Below, piece by piece: positions 34,572 through 43,878 of a DNA stretch of 64,000 nt (the first letter of the stretch is position 1; every line of letters begins with the position of its first letter). Source of the stretch: Alkanindiges illinoisensis (GTDB lineage Bacteria > Pseudomonadota > Gammaproteobacteria > Pseudomonadales > Moraxellaceae); contig NZ_SNTY01000067.1 of the NCBI RefSeq assembly GCF_004377485.1, positions 1 through 64,000 on the forward strand, written 5' to 3'. The translations under genes were made by a program, and so were the position numbers. Under the pieces are notes generated by a model that was given only the letters and a program-made list of their open reading frames with translations, had not been told where the DNA came from and searched no databases.

Positions 34572-35576
34572 TTAATGATAGCCTTCGCTGCCCACATGGA
34601 TTTTGCCGCGAAATACCCAATACGACAGCGCGGTATAGGCCAGAATAATCGGAATTAAAATTGCTGCGCCTACCAGTGTAAACGCCTGACTGCTACGCGG
34701 TGCCGCGGCATCCCAGATGGTAATGTGGGGTGGAATAATCATTGGCCACAAACTAATGATAAAACCGCTAAACGCAATGAAAAACATGAGCAGGGCGTAA
34801 ATAAATGGTCTGGCCTGCTGCTGTTTCTGGCAGGCACGCCAGATCGCATAGGTACACCACAGCACTAAAATAGGCACAGGCAGGAAGTAAAAAAACTGCG
34901 GCATGCTAAACCAGCGTTCGGCAATGGTGGGATTGTTGAGTGGTGTCCACAGGCTGACAATGCCAAAAATCACCAATAACGCCAGTCCCAGCTTGGGCAT
35001 CAGGCGGTACATTTCCTGTTGCAAGTCATGACTGGTTTTCAGGATCAGCCAGCCACAGCCCAGTGCTGCATACGCCACCAGCACGCCAATTCCGGTAAAC
35101 ACAGAAAACGGGCTTAGCCAGTCAAACGCGCCGCCAGCAAAACGCTGGTCAACAATGGTAATGCCCTGAATGTAAGCACCCAGGATGATGCCTTGCAGCA
35201 TGGCAGTGGCAATGGAACCGCCAATAAAGGCCATGTCCCACAAATGCTTGGTGCGGTTGGCCTTAAAGCGGATTTCAAAGGCAACACCACGGAAAATCAG
35301 CGCCACCACCATTAAAATAATGGGCAGGTATAGCGCTGACAGCACCGCTGAATACACCAGTGGAAATGCAGCAAACAAGCCCGCACCGCCCAGCACCATC
35401 CAGGTTTCATTGCCATCCCAGACCGGAGCTACGGTGTTCATCATGACATCGCGTTCCGGCTGCTGGGGAAAAAACGGAAACAGGATGCCAATGCCCAGAT
35501 CAAAGCCATCCATCACCACATACATCAGCACGCCAAAGGCAATAATGCCAGCCCAGACCAGTGATAAATCCAGCAT
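34572..35576 (-). CDS. cydB: cytochrome bd-type quinol oxidase subunit II (CioB/CydB)
   Basis: 334 residues with eight or nine hydrophobic segments and the family start LVWAGIIAFGVLMYVVMDGF followed by DLGIGIL, then MNTVAPVWDGNETWMVLGG and FRGVAFEIRFK. It is the structural partner of CydA in the cyanide-insensitive quinol oxidase of the inner membrane. It begins 2 nt after the cydA stop, so translation is coupled. Confidence 0.93.
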   Translation of the reverse strand: MLDLSLVWAGIIAFGVLMYVVMDGFDLGIGILFPFFPQQPERDVMMNTVAPVWDGNETWMVLGGAGLFAAFPLVYSAVLSALYLPIILMVVALIFRGVAFEIRFKANRTKHLWDMAFIGGSIATAMLQGIILGAYIQGITIVDQRFAGGAFDWLSPFSVFTGIGVLVAYAALGCGWLILKTSHDLQQEMYRLMPKLGLALLVIFGIVSLWTPLNNPTIAERWFSMPQFFYFLPVPILVLWCTYAIWRACQKQQQARPFIYALLMFFIAFSGFIISLWPMIIPPHITIWDAAAPRSSQAFTLVGAAILIPIILAYTALSYWVFRGKIHVGSEGYH

Positions 35577-35578
35577 GA

Positions 35579-37087
35579 TTAGCGCTCCTCATCTGATGGC
35601 AGTTTGCGGGGGTCAGTGTTGTCGGTAGTGTTGTTAGCACCTGTTGAGGCGTCAGGTGCTGAGGGACGCGGGGAGGGATTGTCAACTGGTGCCTCATCGG
35701 CAGCAGTTACCGGACGCATCGGGGTTTTAAACTGACCAGGGCCGCCGGTTTGCTGATCCTGTGCCAGTGGCTGCGGCCCTTGGTTGAGCAGTTTTAGCAT
35801 GTAATAAATACCCACGCCAAATACCACACAATACACCACCACAAAAATAATCAGGGTCAGGCCCACTTGCTCGGCACTCACCGGCGATAGCGCATCCCTG
35901 GTTCGCAACACGCCATATACTACCCATGGCTGGCGACCCACTTCGGTGGTAATCCAGCCTGCCAGCAGACTTACAAAACCGCTGCCGCCCATCAAAAAGG
36001 CAAACCGATGGAAATTCCGGCTGTCATACAGGCGATTTTTGAGGCGTAAATACAGGCTAATAAACCCGAGCAAAATCATCAGCAGGCCAACACCCACCAT
36101 GATCCGGAAACTCCAGAACACAATCAGGCTGTTGGGGCGATCTTCGGGGGCAAATTCTTTTAAACCTTTGATTTCGCCTTCTAAGGAGTGTGCCAGCAGC
36201 AAACTGCCCAGATAAGGCACACCGATGGCATATCTGGTTTCTTCTGCCTGCATATCTGGAATGCCAAACAGCAGCAATTCCATCGGTTCATGCTTGTTGG
36301 TTTCCCAATGCCCTTCAATGGCAGCCAGTTTGGCCGGTTGGTGTTCAAGGGTATTTAAGCCATGCTGGTCACCAATGATGGCCTGCAACGGGGCAAGCAC
36401 TGCAATTAGCCACAGCGCCATGGAAAAGGTTTTTTTAATCAGGGCATCACGGCGGCCCTTAAGCAAATGCCAGCCACCCGCACCAGCCACCAGTAAGGCA
36501 GCAACCAGAAAAGCTGCTACCACCATGTGCGCGAGACGGTAGGGGAAGGACGGGTTAAAAATAATCGCCATCCAGTCCACCGGGACAATGCGGCCACCTT
36601 CGATGGCAAAACCCTGCGGTGTTTGCATCCAGCTGTTACTGGACAAAATCCAGAAGGTGGAAATACAGGTGCCTACCGCCACCATCAGCGTGGCAAAAAA
36701 GTGCAGCTTTGGCCCCACCTTGTTCCAGCCAAACAGCATGATGCCCAGAAAACCGGCTTCCAGAAAAAAGGCGGTCATCACTTCATAGGTCAGCAAAGGG
36801 CCAGTGACTGCCCCGGCAAAGCGGGAAAACTCGCTCCAGTTGGTGCCAAACTGGTAACTCATTACCACCCCGGACACCACGCCCATGCCAAATGCCACGG
36901 CAAAAATCTTGATCCAGAAAAAATACAGATCACGATAGACAGGATTTTTGGTTCTCAGCCACGAGGCTTCTAGCACGGCCAGAAAACTGGCCAGTCCAAT
37001 GGAAATGGCCGGAAAGATAATATGAAAGGATACGGTAAAGGCAAACTGTATCCGCGCCAGCTCAAGCGCCGTTAGGCCTAAAGTCAT
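35579..37087 (-). CDS. cydA: cytochrome bd-type quinol oxidase subunit I (CioA/CydA)
   Basis: 502 residues, with the heme-bearing subunit features: His19 region (FTVSFHIIFPAISIG), FGMGVVSGVVMSYQFGTNW, FLEAGFLGIMLFGW and EVGRQPWVVYGVLRT. The quinol-binding Q loop is short, as in cyanide-insensitive oxidases. The last ~60 residues after the final helix are a Pro/Asp/Thr-rich hydrophilic tail (PVDNPSPRPSAPDAS and following) that is unusual for the family. First gene of cydA-cydB-small subunit; a 10-bp inverted repeat lies in its upstream region. Confidence 0.93.
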   Translation of the reverse strand: MTLGLTALELARIQFAFTVSFHIIFPAISIGLASFLAVLEASWLRTKNPVYRDLYFFWIKIFAVAFGMGVVSGVVMSYQFGTNWSEFSRFAGAVTGPLLTYEVMTAFFLEAGFLGIMLFGWNKVGPKLHFFATLMVAVGTCISTFWILSSNSWMQTPQGFAIEGGRIVPVDWMAIIFNPSFPYRLAHMVVAAFLVAALLVAGAGGWHLLKGRRDALIKKTFSMALWLIAVLAPLQAIIGDQHGLNTLEHQPAKLAAIEGHWETNKHEPMELLLFGIPDMQAEETRYAIGVPYLGSLLLAHSLEGEIKGLKEFAPEDRPNSLIVFWSFRIMVGVGLLMILLGFISLYLRLKNRLYDSRNFHRFAFLMGGSGFVSLLAGWITTEVGRQPWVVYGVLRTRDALSPVSAEQVGLTLIIFVVVYCVVFGVGIYYMLKLLNQGPQPLAQDQQTGGPGQFKTPMRPVTAADEAPVDNPSPRPSAPDASTGANNTTDNTDPRKLPSDEER

Positions 37088-37148
37088 GCTGCCTCCGCAA
37101 TGCTAAAGATCAATTCATCAAGACCAGGATATAAAAATCAAAAATACA

Positions 37149-37184
37149 GATTGAAATAAAAATTACAGTATTTGTATTTCAATC
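37149..37184. promoter_or_regulatory. inverted repeat upstream of cydA, candidate operator
   Basis: Perfect 10-bp arms GATTGAAATA (37149-37158) and TATTTCAATC (37175-37184) are separated by 16 nt and lie 61 bp upstream of the cydA start codon. No T run is attached. The 359 bp between cydA and the DUF2946 gene is otherwise AT-rich with no ORF and no clear FNR/ANR box. Confidence 0.4.
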
Positions 37185-37446
37185 CATACCGCACACTAAA
37201 ATAATCAGGCTGGTGTGCACTGAATATTTAAACCATGCCTGTTTAAATGATGTTTAACCGATTTATTAAAATCAGGCTGTTAATTTTTGTTTTGTATCAT
37301 TTGATTATATAAGTGGGTTGGTGAATAAACAGAATCAGCTGATATAAATAAAAGCAGATCAGTTTTAAATTGATTAAATTAAAACCGTTTAAAAATAGAC
37401 AAATTTTTTTTTGAGGTTAAACTAGGCTCACTTGATAAATCATGAG

Positions 37447-38010
37447 ATGGTCGTGCAGCGACAACATGTCGGCTTAATACTGGGTTTAATAGCCTGGTGT
37501 ATGCAGCTGGTGGTTTTTGTCCAGCCATTTTTACCGGGTCATAGCGTACCTGGTTTTGGTGTTTGTCAGATCATTATCGATGCGTTTGGCTCCTCTCTTT
37601 CTGGACAGGCTGCTTCCCACGCGCAAGGTCAGTCGCATAGCCAATCCGGGAATGTGTTGGCTGTTCAAGCTCAGCAATCTCAATACCGTCAGCTTCAATA
37701 TCATCAGTCTCAACAGCGCCAGTCATTTCAGCATGATTCGCCTCCACATCAGCATGCAATGGCTGATGCGATGGCTGGGTCAGCAGCGCCAGTCCACACG
37801 GTAGACCATCACTTTAGCCATTTGTCCTGTGGCTTTTGTACGCTGTATGGGCATGCCATTCCACCGCCTGATTTGCAGCCTTTCTGGTCTGCTGCTGCCT
37901 TAACGGTTTACGTCACTTTACCGCGCTTTTACTATGCTGCGATTCCTGCCTTAACACCTGATTATATTACTCCGCAAAGTCGCGCCCCGCCGCCTGATTA
38001 TATTGCCTAG
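37447..38010 (+). CDS. DUF2946-family protein, His-rich, copper-associated
   Basis: About 187 residues. One N-terminal hydrophobic segment (VGLILGLIAWCMQLVVFVQP), a Gln/Ser/His-rich middle (QSQQRQSFQHDSPPHQHAM), then the family core HHFSHLSCGFCTLYGHAIPP and a C-terminal hydrophobic stretch. DUF2946 proteins commonly precede TonB-dependent copper receptors, as here. Cys and His residues could bind copper in the periplasm. ATG 37447 is chosen over TTG 37432; ribosome binding sites are weak at both. Confidence 0.75.
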   Translation: MVVQRQHVGLILGLIAWCMQLVVFVQPFLPGHSVPGFGVCQIIIDAFGSSLSGQAASHAQGQSHSQSGNVLAVQAQQSQYRQLQYHQSQQRQSFQHDSPPHQHAMADAMAGSAAPVHTVDHHFSHLSCGFCTLYGHAIPPPDLQPFWSAAALTVYVTLPRFYYAAIPALTPDYITPQSRAPPPDYIA

Positions 38011-38126
38011 CGGTATCACTAAAATTTTATTTAAATAAACTGCTTTTTATAATGAATATAAAAGGTGTGGTGATTATTTATTAAAATTTTATAACTCAAA
38101 ATTATTGGTTAATATATTCTGGATTA

Positions 38127-40457
38127 ATGATGACTCATTTTAATCAGCCGAGCAGCACTATATCTTTATCAAATTCGATAGTTTTAAATAACCCTGCTTT
38201 AAAACTGTCAACCATGGCATTATCAGTGGCCTGTATTGTCTATACAGGATTTCATGGCAATCTGGCCCATGCCGAAACCTCACCTGCGGCTACAGATAAT
38301 GTGGTCACACTGCCGTCTGAACTGCCATCTGATCAGGTTGCTGCGTCTGACGAACGGAGCAGTACGATGTCATCTGCGGCCATTCCAGACTGCCATCACG
38401 AAAGTATGCACAGCGGGCGTACGGGTCAAAACTGTGAGCTGGCCCCGATTGTGGTGACGGCCAGCAATCCGCAAAACAGTCAGGCGTACCTGATTCAGGC
38501 TGATCCCAAGCAGCCGATTCAGCCCGTACCTGCCACCGATGGCGCCGATTATCTCAAGCACATTGCCGGTTTTAATGCCATTCGTAATGGCGGCACCAAT
38601 GGTGACCCGGTGTTTCGGGGTATGTTTGGCTCACGCCTGAAAATATTAACCAATGGCAGCGAAATGCTGGGTGCTTGTCCGGCACGGATGGACGCGCCAA
38701 CTTCCTATATTTCCCCGCAAAACTTTGATGAAATTACCGTGGTTAAAGGCCCGCAAACTGTCTTGTTTGGTGCGGCTTCAGCGGCCACCGTGAATTTTGC
38801 TCGTATACCGGAACGCCTTACAGGGGACACTATCACTGGGCAGGCCAGCGCCACCGCTGCATCCAACCAGCGCTTTGACAATGACTTTGAAACCATTTTG
38901 GGCAACCAGCAGGGTTCTATTCGCCTGAATGCCAACACCTCACGGTCGGATGACTACAAGGATGGCAATGGTAAAAAAGTGCCGGCCCAGTGGCGCAAGT
39001 GGAATGCAGACCTGAGTGCCACTTACACACCCACCGATGACAGCTGGATTGAACTGAGCGCGGGCAAGGGCGATGGCGAAGCTCGTTATGCAGGCCGCAG
39101 CATGGATGGCAGCCAGTTTTTACGTGAAAGTGTGGGCGTGCGTTTTGCCCAGAACAACCTGTTGCCGTGGCTGCAAAAGCTGGAAGGGCAGGTCAACTAT
39201 AACAATGCCGACCATGTGATGGACAATTTTACCTTGCGCACACCCAGCCCCATGGATATGGGCGGTGAGCATGAGCATACTTCTGGTGTCATGGATGGCA
39301 TGGACGGCATGGATGATTCAGATGGCATGGGCAATATGGATTCGGCCATGGCCATGGAATTGGCGCGCAAAACCATCAGTGGCCGTCTGGCGGTTACCCT
39401 GAACTGGCTGGATTACACCCTGGTGAGCGGTCTGGATGCCAGCCACAGCGAACACAAGGGTCGTATGGGCGGACAATATACCTATAAAGATGCAGTATGG
39501 GACAAGGATGCCGAGTTTGAACAAACCGGAATTTTTGCCGAACTCAGCAAACCATTGGGTGAAACCCGCAAAATTATTACCGGCCTGCGCATCGACCAGC
39601 ATGAGGTCAAATATCTGGCTCGTGATGCCGCCACCAATGCCTATCCCACACCTTATGGCAAAACCCGTCGTGAAACCCTGCCCAGCGGATTTATCCGGCT
39701 GGAAAACAGCTGGCCTGATCAAAACCTGAATGGCTATGTGGGCGTGGGGCATGTTGAACGCATGCCGGATTACTGGGAGCTGTTTAGCCCGGTACATAGC
39801 GGCAGCACTAGTGCCTTTTTGGGCGTTAAGCCGGAACAAACCACGCAGCTGGACTTGGGCTTAACCCATCGTGCCGGGCCATGGTCAAGCTGGATTTCTG
39901 CCTATGCTGGCCGGATTAACAACTTTATCCTGATCAGCTATCACCAGCATGCAGGCCATGCAGGCAAGAGTGCTGGGGCTAAAAATATTGATGCCAGCAT
40001 TGCCGGTGCAGAAGCCGGAACAAGTTATCAATTCACGGATAACCTAATTGCCGACCTGAATGTGGCGTATGGCTGGGGCCGTAACGAGACTGACAACCGG
40101 CCGTTGCCACAAATTGCCCCGCTGGATGCCCGCATTGGACTGACCTACCAGCAGGAGCAGTTAAGTGTCGGCGCCTTGCTGCGTCTGGTAGACCGGCAGG
40201 ATCGGGTGGCGCTCAATCAGGGCAATATTGTGGGCTATGACCTCGGCAAAAGTAGCGGTTTTGGGGTGTTTTCCGTTAATGCCGCCTATCAGTTTAATCC
40301 CCTGCTGAACCTAAGCATTGGCGTGGATAACCTGCTCGATAAAGCCTATAGCGAACACCTGAACCGTGCAGGTAATTCAGCCTTTGGTTATGCCGCTACC
40401 GAAATCATCAACGAAATGGGGAGAAACTTCTGGGCAAAGGTAACAATTAAGTATTAA
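38127..40457 (+). CDS. TonB-dependent copper receptor (OprC/NosA type)
   Basis: 776 residues, an outer-membrane TonB-dependent channel. Signal peptide region ~25-50; the plug runs from ~105 with PIVVTASNPQNSQAYLIQ, DYLKHIAGFNAIRNGGTNGD, PVFRGMFGSRL, MLGACPARMDAPTSY and VVKGPQTVLFG. This matches the copper-receptor family. An extracellular loop near residues 375-410 is Met/His/Asp-rich (EHEHTSGVMDGMDGMDDSDG), a plausible copper-capture site. The C-terminus ends in NFWAKVTIKY with the terminal aromatic. Downstream of the DUF2946 gene by 116 bp. Confidence 0.92.
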   Translation: MMTHFNQPSSTISLSNSIVLNNPALKLSTMALSVACIVYTGFHGNLAHAETSPAATDNVVTLPSELPSDQVAASDERSSTMSSAAIPDCHHESMHSGRTGQNCELAPIVVTASNPQNSQAYLIQADPKQPIQPVPATDGADYLKHIAGFNAIRNGGTNGDPVFRGMFGSRLKILTNGSEMLGACPARMDAPTSYISPQNFDEITVVKGPQTVLFGAASAATVNFARIPERLTGDTITGQASATAASNQRFDNDFETILGNQQGSIRLNANTSRSDDYKDGNGKKVPAQWRKWNADLSATYTPTDDSWIELSAGKGDGEARYAGRSMDGSQFLRESVGVRFAQNNLLPWLQKLEGQVNYNNADHVMDNFTLRTPSPMDMGGEHEHTSGVMDGMDGMDDSDGMGNMDSAMAMELARKTISGRLAVTLNWLDYTLVSGLDASHSEHKGRMGGQYTYKDAVWDKDAEFEQTGIFAELSKPLGETRKIITGLRIDQHEVKYLARDAATNAYPTPYGKTRRETLPSGFIRLENSWPDQNLNGYVGVGHVERMPDYWELFSPVHSGSTSAFLGVKPEQTTQLDLGLTHRAGPWSSWISAYAGRINNFILISYHQHAGHAGKSAGAKNIDASIAGAEAGTSYQFTDNLIADLNVAYGWGRNETDNRPLPQIAPLDARIGLTYQQEQLSVGALLRLVDRQDRVALNQGNIVGYDLGKSSGFGVFSVNAAYQFNPLLNLSIGVDNLLDKAYSEHLNRAGNSAFGYAATEIINEMGRNFWAKVTIKY

Positions 40458-40522
40458 TTGCTGCCGTGTCATCAGCTTGTCCCAAAAAATAAATAAACTG
40501 GCAGGATACCGCCAAAGTATTG

Positions 40523-40549
40523 AAACGGTGCAGGGAAGGCACCGTTTTT
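40523..40549 (+). terminator. Rho-independent terminator after the copper receptor gene
   Basis: Perfect 9-bp arms AAACGGTGC and GCACCGTTT, a 7-nt loop, and T residues following. The remaining ~260 bp before speC show no gene. Confidence 0.8.
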
Positions 40550-40811
40550 GCCCCTGTAAAAGCAGCGGAAAAATGCTGTTAAAAATGCCTGAAAATTGCT
40601 GGCCAAAGGTCTTGTAACGCTGCATAAATACAGGCAAAATCCGCGCTTTACAGGCTGTGTTCTAAAACACTTGAGGCAGCGTGTTAAGATAGTTAAATGA
40701 TTCGTTAGTACTGTGTTGTTTTACTTGAACCTTTTCAGTAAACCCGACATAGTAAAAACTCTTCGCGGCCTAACCATTGGCTACTTTTTGTTTTTCTAAT
40801 CGCCGAGTTAA

Positions 40812-41987
40812 ATGCCCATGCGCCTTGAAAACTACTGTTCACCCGAAGAATGGGAAAAAATTCAGGAATTCTCCAAAGACAAGGAGACTCCATTCCTGGT
40901 GGTGGACCTGGAAGTTATTCGCCAAAAATATCAGGAACTGGCGACCTGTTTTCCGACTGCCAAAGTGCATTATGCCCTGAAGGCAAATCCGGGCGCTCCA
41001 GTGGTTAACCTGCTGCGTGAACTGGGTTCAAATTTTGATATTGCCTCCATTTTTGAACTCAACCGCGTACTGGAATGTGGTGTAGAGCCAGACCGTATTT
41101 CCTACGGCAACACCATCAAAAAAGCCGCGCATGTGAAGTATGCCTATGACAAGGGCGTGCGCCTGTTTGCCACCGATTCCAAGGCGGATTTGCAAAATAT
41201 TGCAGATCAGGCGCCGGGCTCCAAGATTTTTGTGCGTATTCTGGTAGAAGGCGGTGAAACGGCTGAGTGGCCATTGTCACGCAAGTTTGGCTGCCACCCG
41301 GACATGGCGATTGACCTGTTGGTACAGGCCAAAAATCTGGGTCTGGTGCCTTATGGCATTTCATTCCATGTGGGCAGTCAGCAAAAAGACATCGCGGTAT
41401 GGGATGCTGCCTTGTCCAAAGTTAAATACATGTTTGACTGGATGAAGTTTGAAGAAGGCGTTTCCCTCAAAATGATTAATATGGGCGGTGGTTTCCCAGC
41501 CAACTATATTTCTGAGGTTAACCCGATCCAGATTTATGCTGAAGAAATCTTGCGTTACCTGCATGATGACCACGGTGATGACCTGCCGGAGATTATTCTG
41601 GAACCGGGTCGTTCGCTGGTGGGTGAATCAGGTGTGCTGGTGTCTGAAGTGGTACTGATTTCGCGCAAATCCCGTACTGACTTGAACCGCTGGGTGTATC
41701 TGGATGTTGGTCTGTTCCAGGGCTTGATTGAAACACTGGGCGAAGCGATTAAATATCCAATTTATACGCCAAAAATGGAAGAAAAAGTTCAGGAAGGTAC
41801 TGTGGTACTGGCTGGCCCAACCTGTGATTCTACCGATATCATGTATGAAAACTCGCACTACCAATTGCCATTGAATCTGGCAGTGGGTGACCGGGTTTAC
41901 TGGTTAACCACAGGTGCTTATACCAATTCGTATTCTTCGGTTGAGTTTAATGGCTTTCCGCCTTTAGCTACTTATTATCTGGATTGA
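40812..41987 (+). CDS. speC: ornithine/lysine decarboxylase, alanine-racemase fold
   Basis: A 391-residue fold-type III PLP decarboxylase like Pseudomonas SpeC. PLP lysine in VHYALKANPG, SFHVGSQ, MGGGFP, the phosphate-binding EPGRSLVGESG, and the catalytic Cys of GPTCDSTD that completes the active site across the dimer. It makes putrescine from ornithine (possibly also cadaverine from lysine). The family name is secure, the substrate preference is not. A terminator follows directly. Confidence 0.88.
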   Translation: MPMRLENYCSPEEWEKIQEFSKDKETPFLVVDLEVIRQKYQELATCFPTAKVHYALKANPGAPVVNLLRELGSNFDIASIFELNRVLECGVEPDRISYGNTIKKAAHVKYAYDKGVRLFATDSKADLQNIADQAPGSKIFVRILVEGGETAEWPLSRKFGCHPDMAIDLLVQAKNLGLVPYGISFHVGSQQKDIAVWDAALSKVKYMFDWMKFEEGVSLKMINMGGGFPANYISEVNPIQIYAEEILRYLHDDHGDDLPEIILEPGRSLVGESGVLVSEVVLISRKSRTDLNRWVYLDVGLFQGLIETLGEAIKYPIYTPKMEEKVQEGTVVLAGPTCDSTDIMYENSHYQLPLNLAVGDRVYWLTTGAYTNSYSSVEFNGFPPLATYYLD

Positions 41988-42001
41988 TTTCCTGGAATGT
42001 T

Positions 42002-42032
42002 AAAAAGCCGTGTCGATTGATGCGGCTTTTTT
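42002..42032 (+). terminator. Rho-independent terminator after speC
   Basis: 8-bp arms AAAAGCCG and CGGCTTTT with a 12-nt loop and a further T pair, 15 bp after the stop. Confidence 0.75.
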
Positions 42033-42135
42033 ATGGAGATTTTTTATTCAATGTTTTAATCAATTATAAAAATTAAAGTATTTACTCTAAAAAAGTAGCA
42101 TAATTAAAATTCTAATAATAAGGAAAGGATGCAAC

Positions 42136-43794
42136 ATGACTCAGTCGGTCTATGATTTTGTCATTATCGGTGGTGGTTCAGCAGGCTGCGTGCTGGCTGG
42201 CCGCCTCTCGGAAGACCCCAATGTGTCGGTGTGCCTGCTGGAAGCCGGTGGCAATGGCAACAACTGGATGGTCAACACGCCTGCTGCTGCGGTGCTCAGT
42301 ATTCCCACGCGCCTGAACAACTGGGCCTTTGAAACCATTGCTCAGCCCGGCTTGAATGGCCGTAAGGGTTATCAGCCACGTGGTAAGGGACTGGGCGGCT
42401 GCTCGGCCATTAATGCCATGGTATATGTGCGTGGTCACCGCGATGACTACGACCAGTGGGCAGCACTGGGCAATACCGGCTGGTCATACGATGAAGTATT
42501 ACCCTACTTTAAAAAATCCGAGCACAACGAGCGCATTAATAACGAATACCACGGCCAGCATGGGCCATTGAATGTGTGCGACCTGCAAACTGACAATCCC
42601 CTGCAGCAAACCTACTTGCAGGCTGCCGAGCAGGCTGGTTATCCCTTAAATGATGACTTTAATGGCGCTACGCAGGAAGGGCTGGGCGTGTATCAGGTGA
42701 CCCAGAAAAATGGGGAACGCTGGAGTGCTGCCCGTGCTTATTTACTGCCGCATCTGGGCCAGCGTCCCAACCTGCACGTGATTACGCAAGCTTCGGCTAC
42801 CCGCATTTTAATTGAAAACAACCGCGCCACTGGGGTTGAATACCGCCAGCAGAAAAAACTGCATACCGTGCAGGCGCGCTGTGAAGTGCTGCTATCGGCC
42901 GGGGCATTTCAGTCGCCACAAATCCTGATGCTATCCGGGATTGGCGCGCGTGCCGAACTGGAGCAGCATGGCATCAAGGTTATTAAGGATTTGCCAGGTG
43001 TGGGCAAAAACCTGCACGACCACCCCGACTTTATTTTTGGCTATAAGGTCAAACTGATTGGCGGCACATTTGGCCTGTCACCTGCTGGCACGTTTGACCT
43101 GATGAAACAATTGCGTTTGTATCGCAGCAATCGCCGTGGCCTGATTTCCACCAATTTTGCCGAGTGTGGCGGCTTCTTAAAAACCCGGCCGGAGCTGGAC
43201 AAGCCCAACCTGCAACTGCATTTTGTGGTGGCGCTGGTGGATAACCATGCACGCACCATGCATGGCGGTCATGGCATTTCCTGTCATGTCTGTCTGCTCA
43301 ATCCACGCAGTCGCGGTTCGGTGAAAATTAGCGGACCAAGCATCGATGATCCGATCCTGATTGACTTCAAGTTTCTGGAAGATGAACAGGACATGCAGGA
43401 CATGGTGGATGGTTTCAAGGTCACCAAAAAACTGATGGATGCCCCGGCATTTGCCCCCATCATCAAGCAGGATATTTTTTCCGGCCATGTGAAAACCGAT
43501 GATGACATTCGTGCGCTGTTACGCCAGCGGGTTGATACCGTGTATCATCCGGTAGGCAGCTGCAAGATGGGTATTGACGGCATGGCAGTGGTTGATCCTG
43601 AGCTGAAAGTATACGGCATTGAAGGCCTGCGCGTGGTAGATGCCTCGGTAATGCCAAACGTAGTGAATGGCAATACCAATGCACCAACCATCATGATTGC
43701 AGAAAAAGCCGTGGACATGATTCGGGCAAGCCATCAGGCAACATTTGCTGAGGATGCGGATAAGGTGAGTATTGCTGAAGTGGTGTATGCCTGA
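42136..43794 (+). CDS. GMC-family FAD-dependent alcohol/choline dehydrogenase
   Basis: 552 residues. FAD site IIGGGSAGCVLAGRLSED, GMC signature 1 GKGLGGCSAINAMVYVRG, signature 2 SAGAFQSPQILMLSGIG, active-site His in YHPVGSCKMG and the closing NGNTNAPTIMIAEKA. It is close to AlkJ-type membrane-associated alcohol dehydrogenases as well as BetA. With no betaine genes nearby, an alcohol dehydrogenase role (long-chain or aromatic alcohols) is more likely. AAGGAAAGGA precedes ATG 42136. Single gene. Confidence 0.88.
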   Translation: MTQSVYDFVIIGGGSAGCVLAGRLSEDPNVSVCLLEAGGNGNNWMVNTPAAAVLSIPTRLNNWAFETIAQPGLNGRKGYQPRGKGLGGCSAINAMVYVRGHRDDYDQWAALGNTGWSYDEVLPYFKKSEHNERINNEYHGQHGPLNVCDLQTDNPLQQTYLQAAEQAGYPLNDDFNGATQEGLGVYQVTQKNGERWSAARAYLLPHLGQRPNLHVITQASATRILIENNRATGVEYRQQKKLHTVQARCEVLLSAGAFQSPQILMLSGIGARAELEQHGIKVIKDLPGVGKNLHDHPDFIFGYKVKLIGGTFGLSPAGTFDLMKQLRLYRSNRRGLISTNFAECGGFLKTRPELDKPNLQLHFVVALVDNHARTMHGGHGISCHVCLLNPRSRGSVKISGPSIDDPILIDFKFLEDEQDMQDMVDGFKVTKKLMDAPAFAPIIKQDIFSGHVKTDDDIRALLRQRVDTVYHPVGSCKMGIDGMAVVDPELKVYGIEGLRVVDASVMPNVVNGNTNAPTIMIAEKAVDMIRASHQATFAEDADKVSIAEVVYA

Positions 43795-43829
43795 TGATTG
43801 AGATATGACCATTATGGTTATAAGCCATG

Positions 43830-43878
43830 CTATTGACCGGGTATTCAATACCTTAATAATTTAGCTCCCGGTCAATAG
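43830..43878. repeat. perfect 12-bp inverted repeat after the GMC gene
   Basis: Arms CTATTGACCGGG (43830-43841) and CCCGGTCAATAG (43867-43878) enclose a 25-nt AT-rich loop, 36 bp past the GMC stop. There is no T tract, so it is either a weak or Rho-assisted terminator or a palindromic binding site ahead of the ygiQ gene. Confidence 0.6.

Noticed and set aside
36527-36973. 148-codon open frame on the plus strand opposite cydA
   Set aside because: It lies wholly inside the strongly conserved cydA gene on the other strand, and its sequence has no family features; a shadow frame.
37260-37400. FNR/ANR-like TTGAT half-sites upstream of cydA
   Set aside because: TTGATTATATAAG and TTGATTAAATTAAA lack the matching ATCAA half; too weak in AT-rich DNA.
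39280-39360. ATGGAT/GGCATG repeats in the copper receptor gene
   Set aside because: They encode the Met/Asp-rich surface loop in frame and are described with the gene, not as a separate DNA repeat.
39318-39839. 173-codon minus-strand frame opposite the copper receptor
   Set aside because: Contained in a clearly coding TonB-receptor gene with no ribosome site or recognisable motif.
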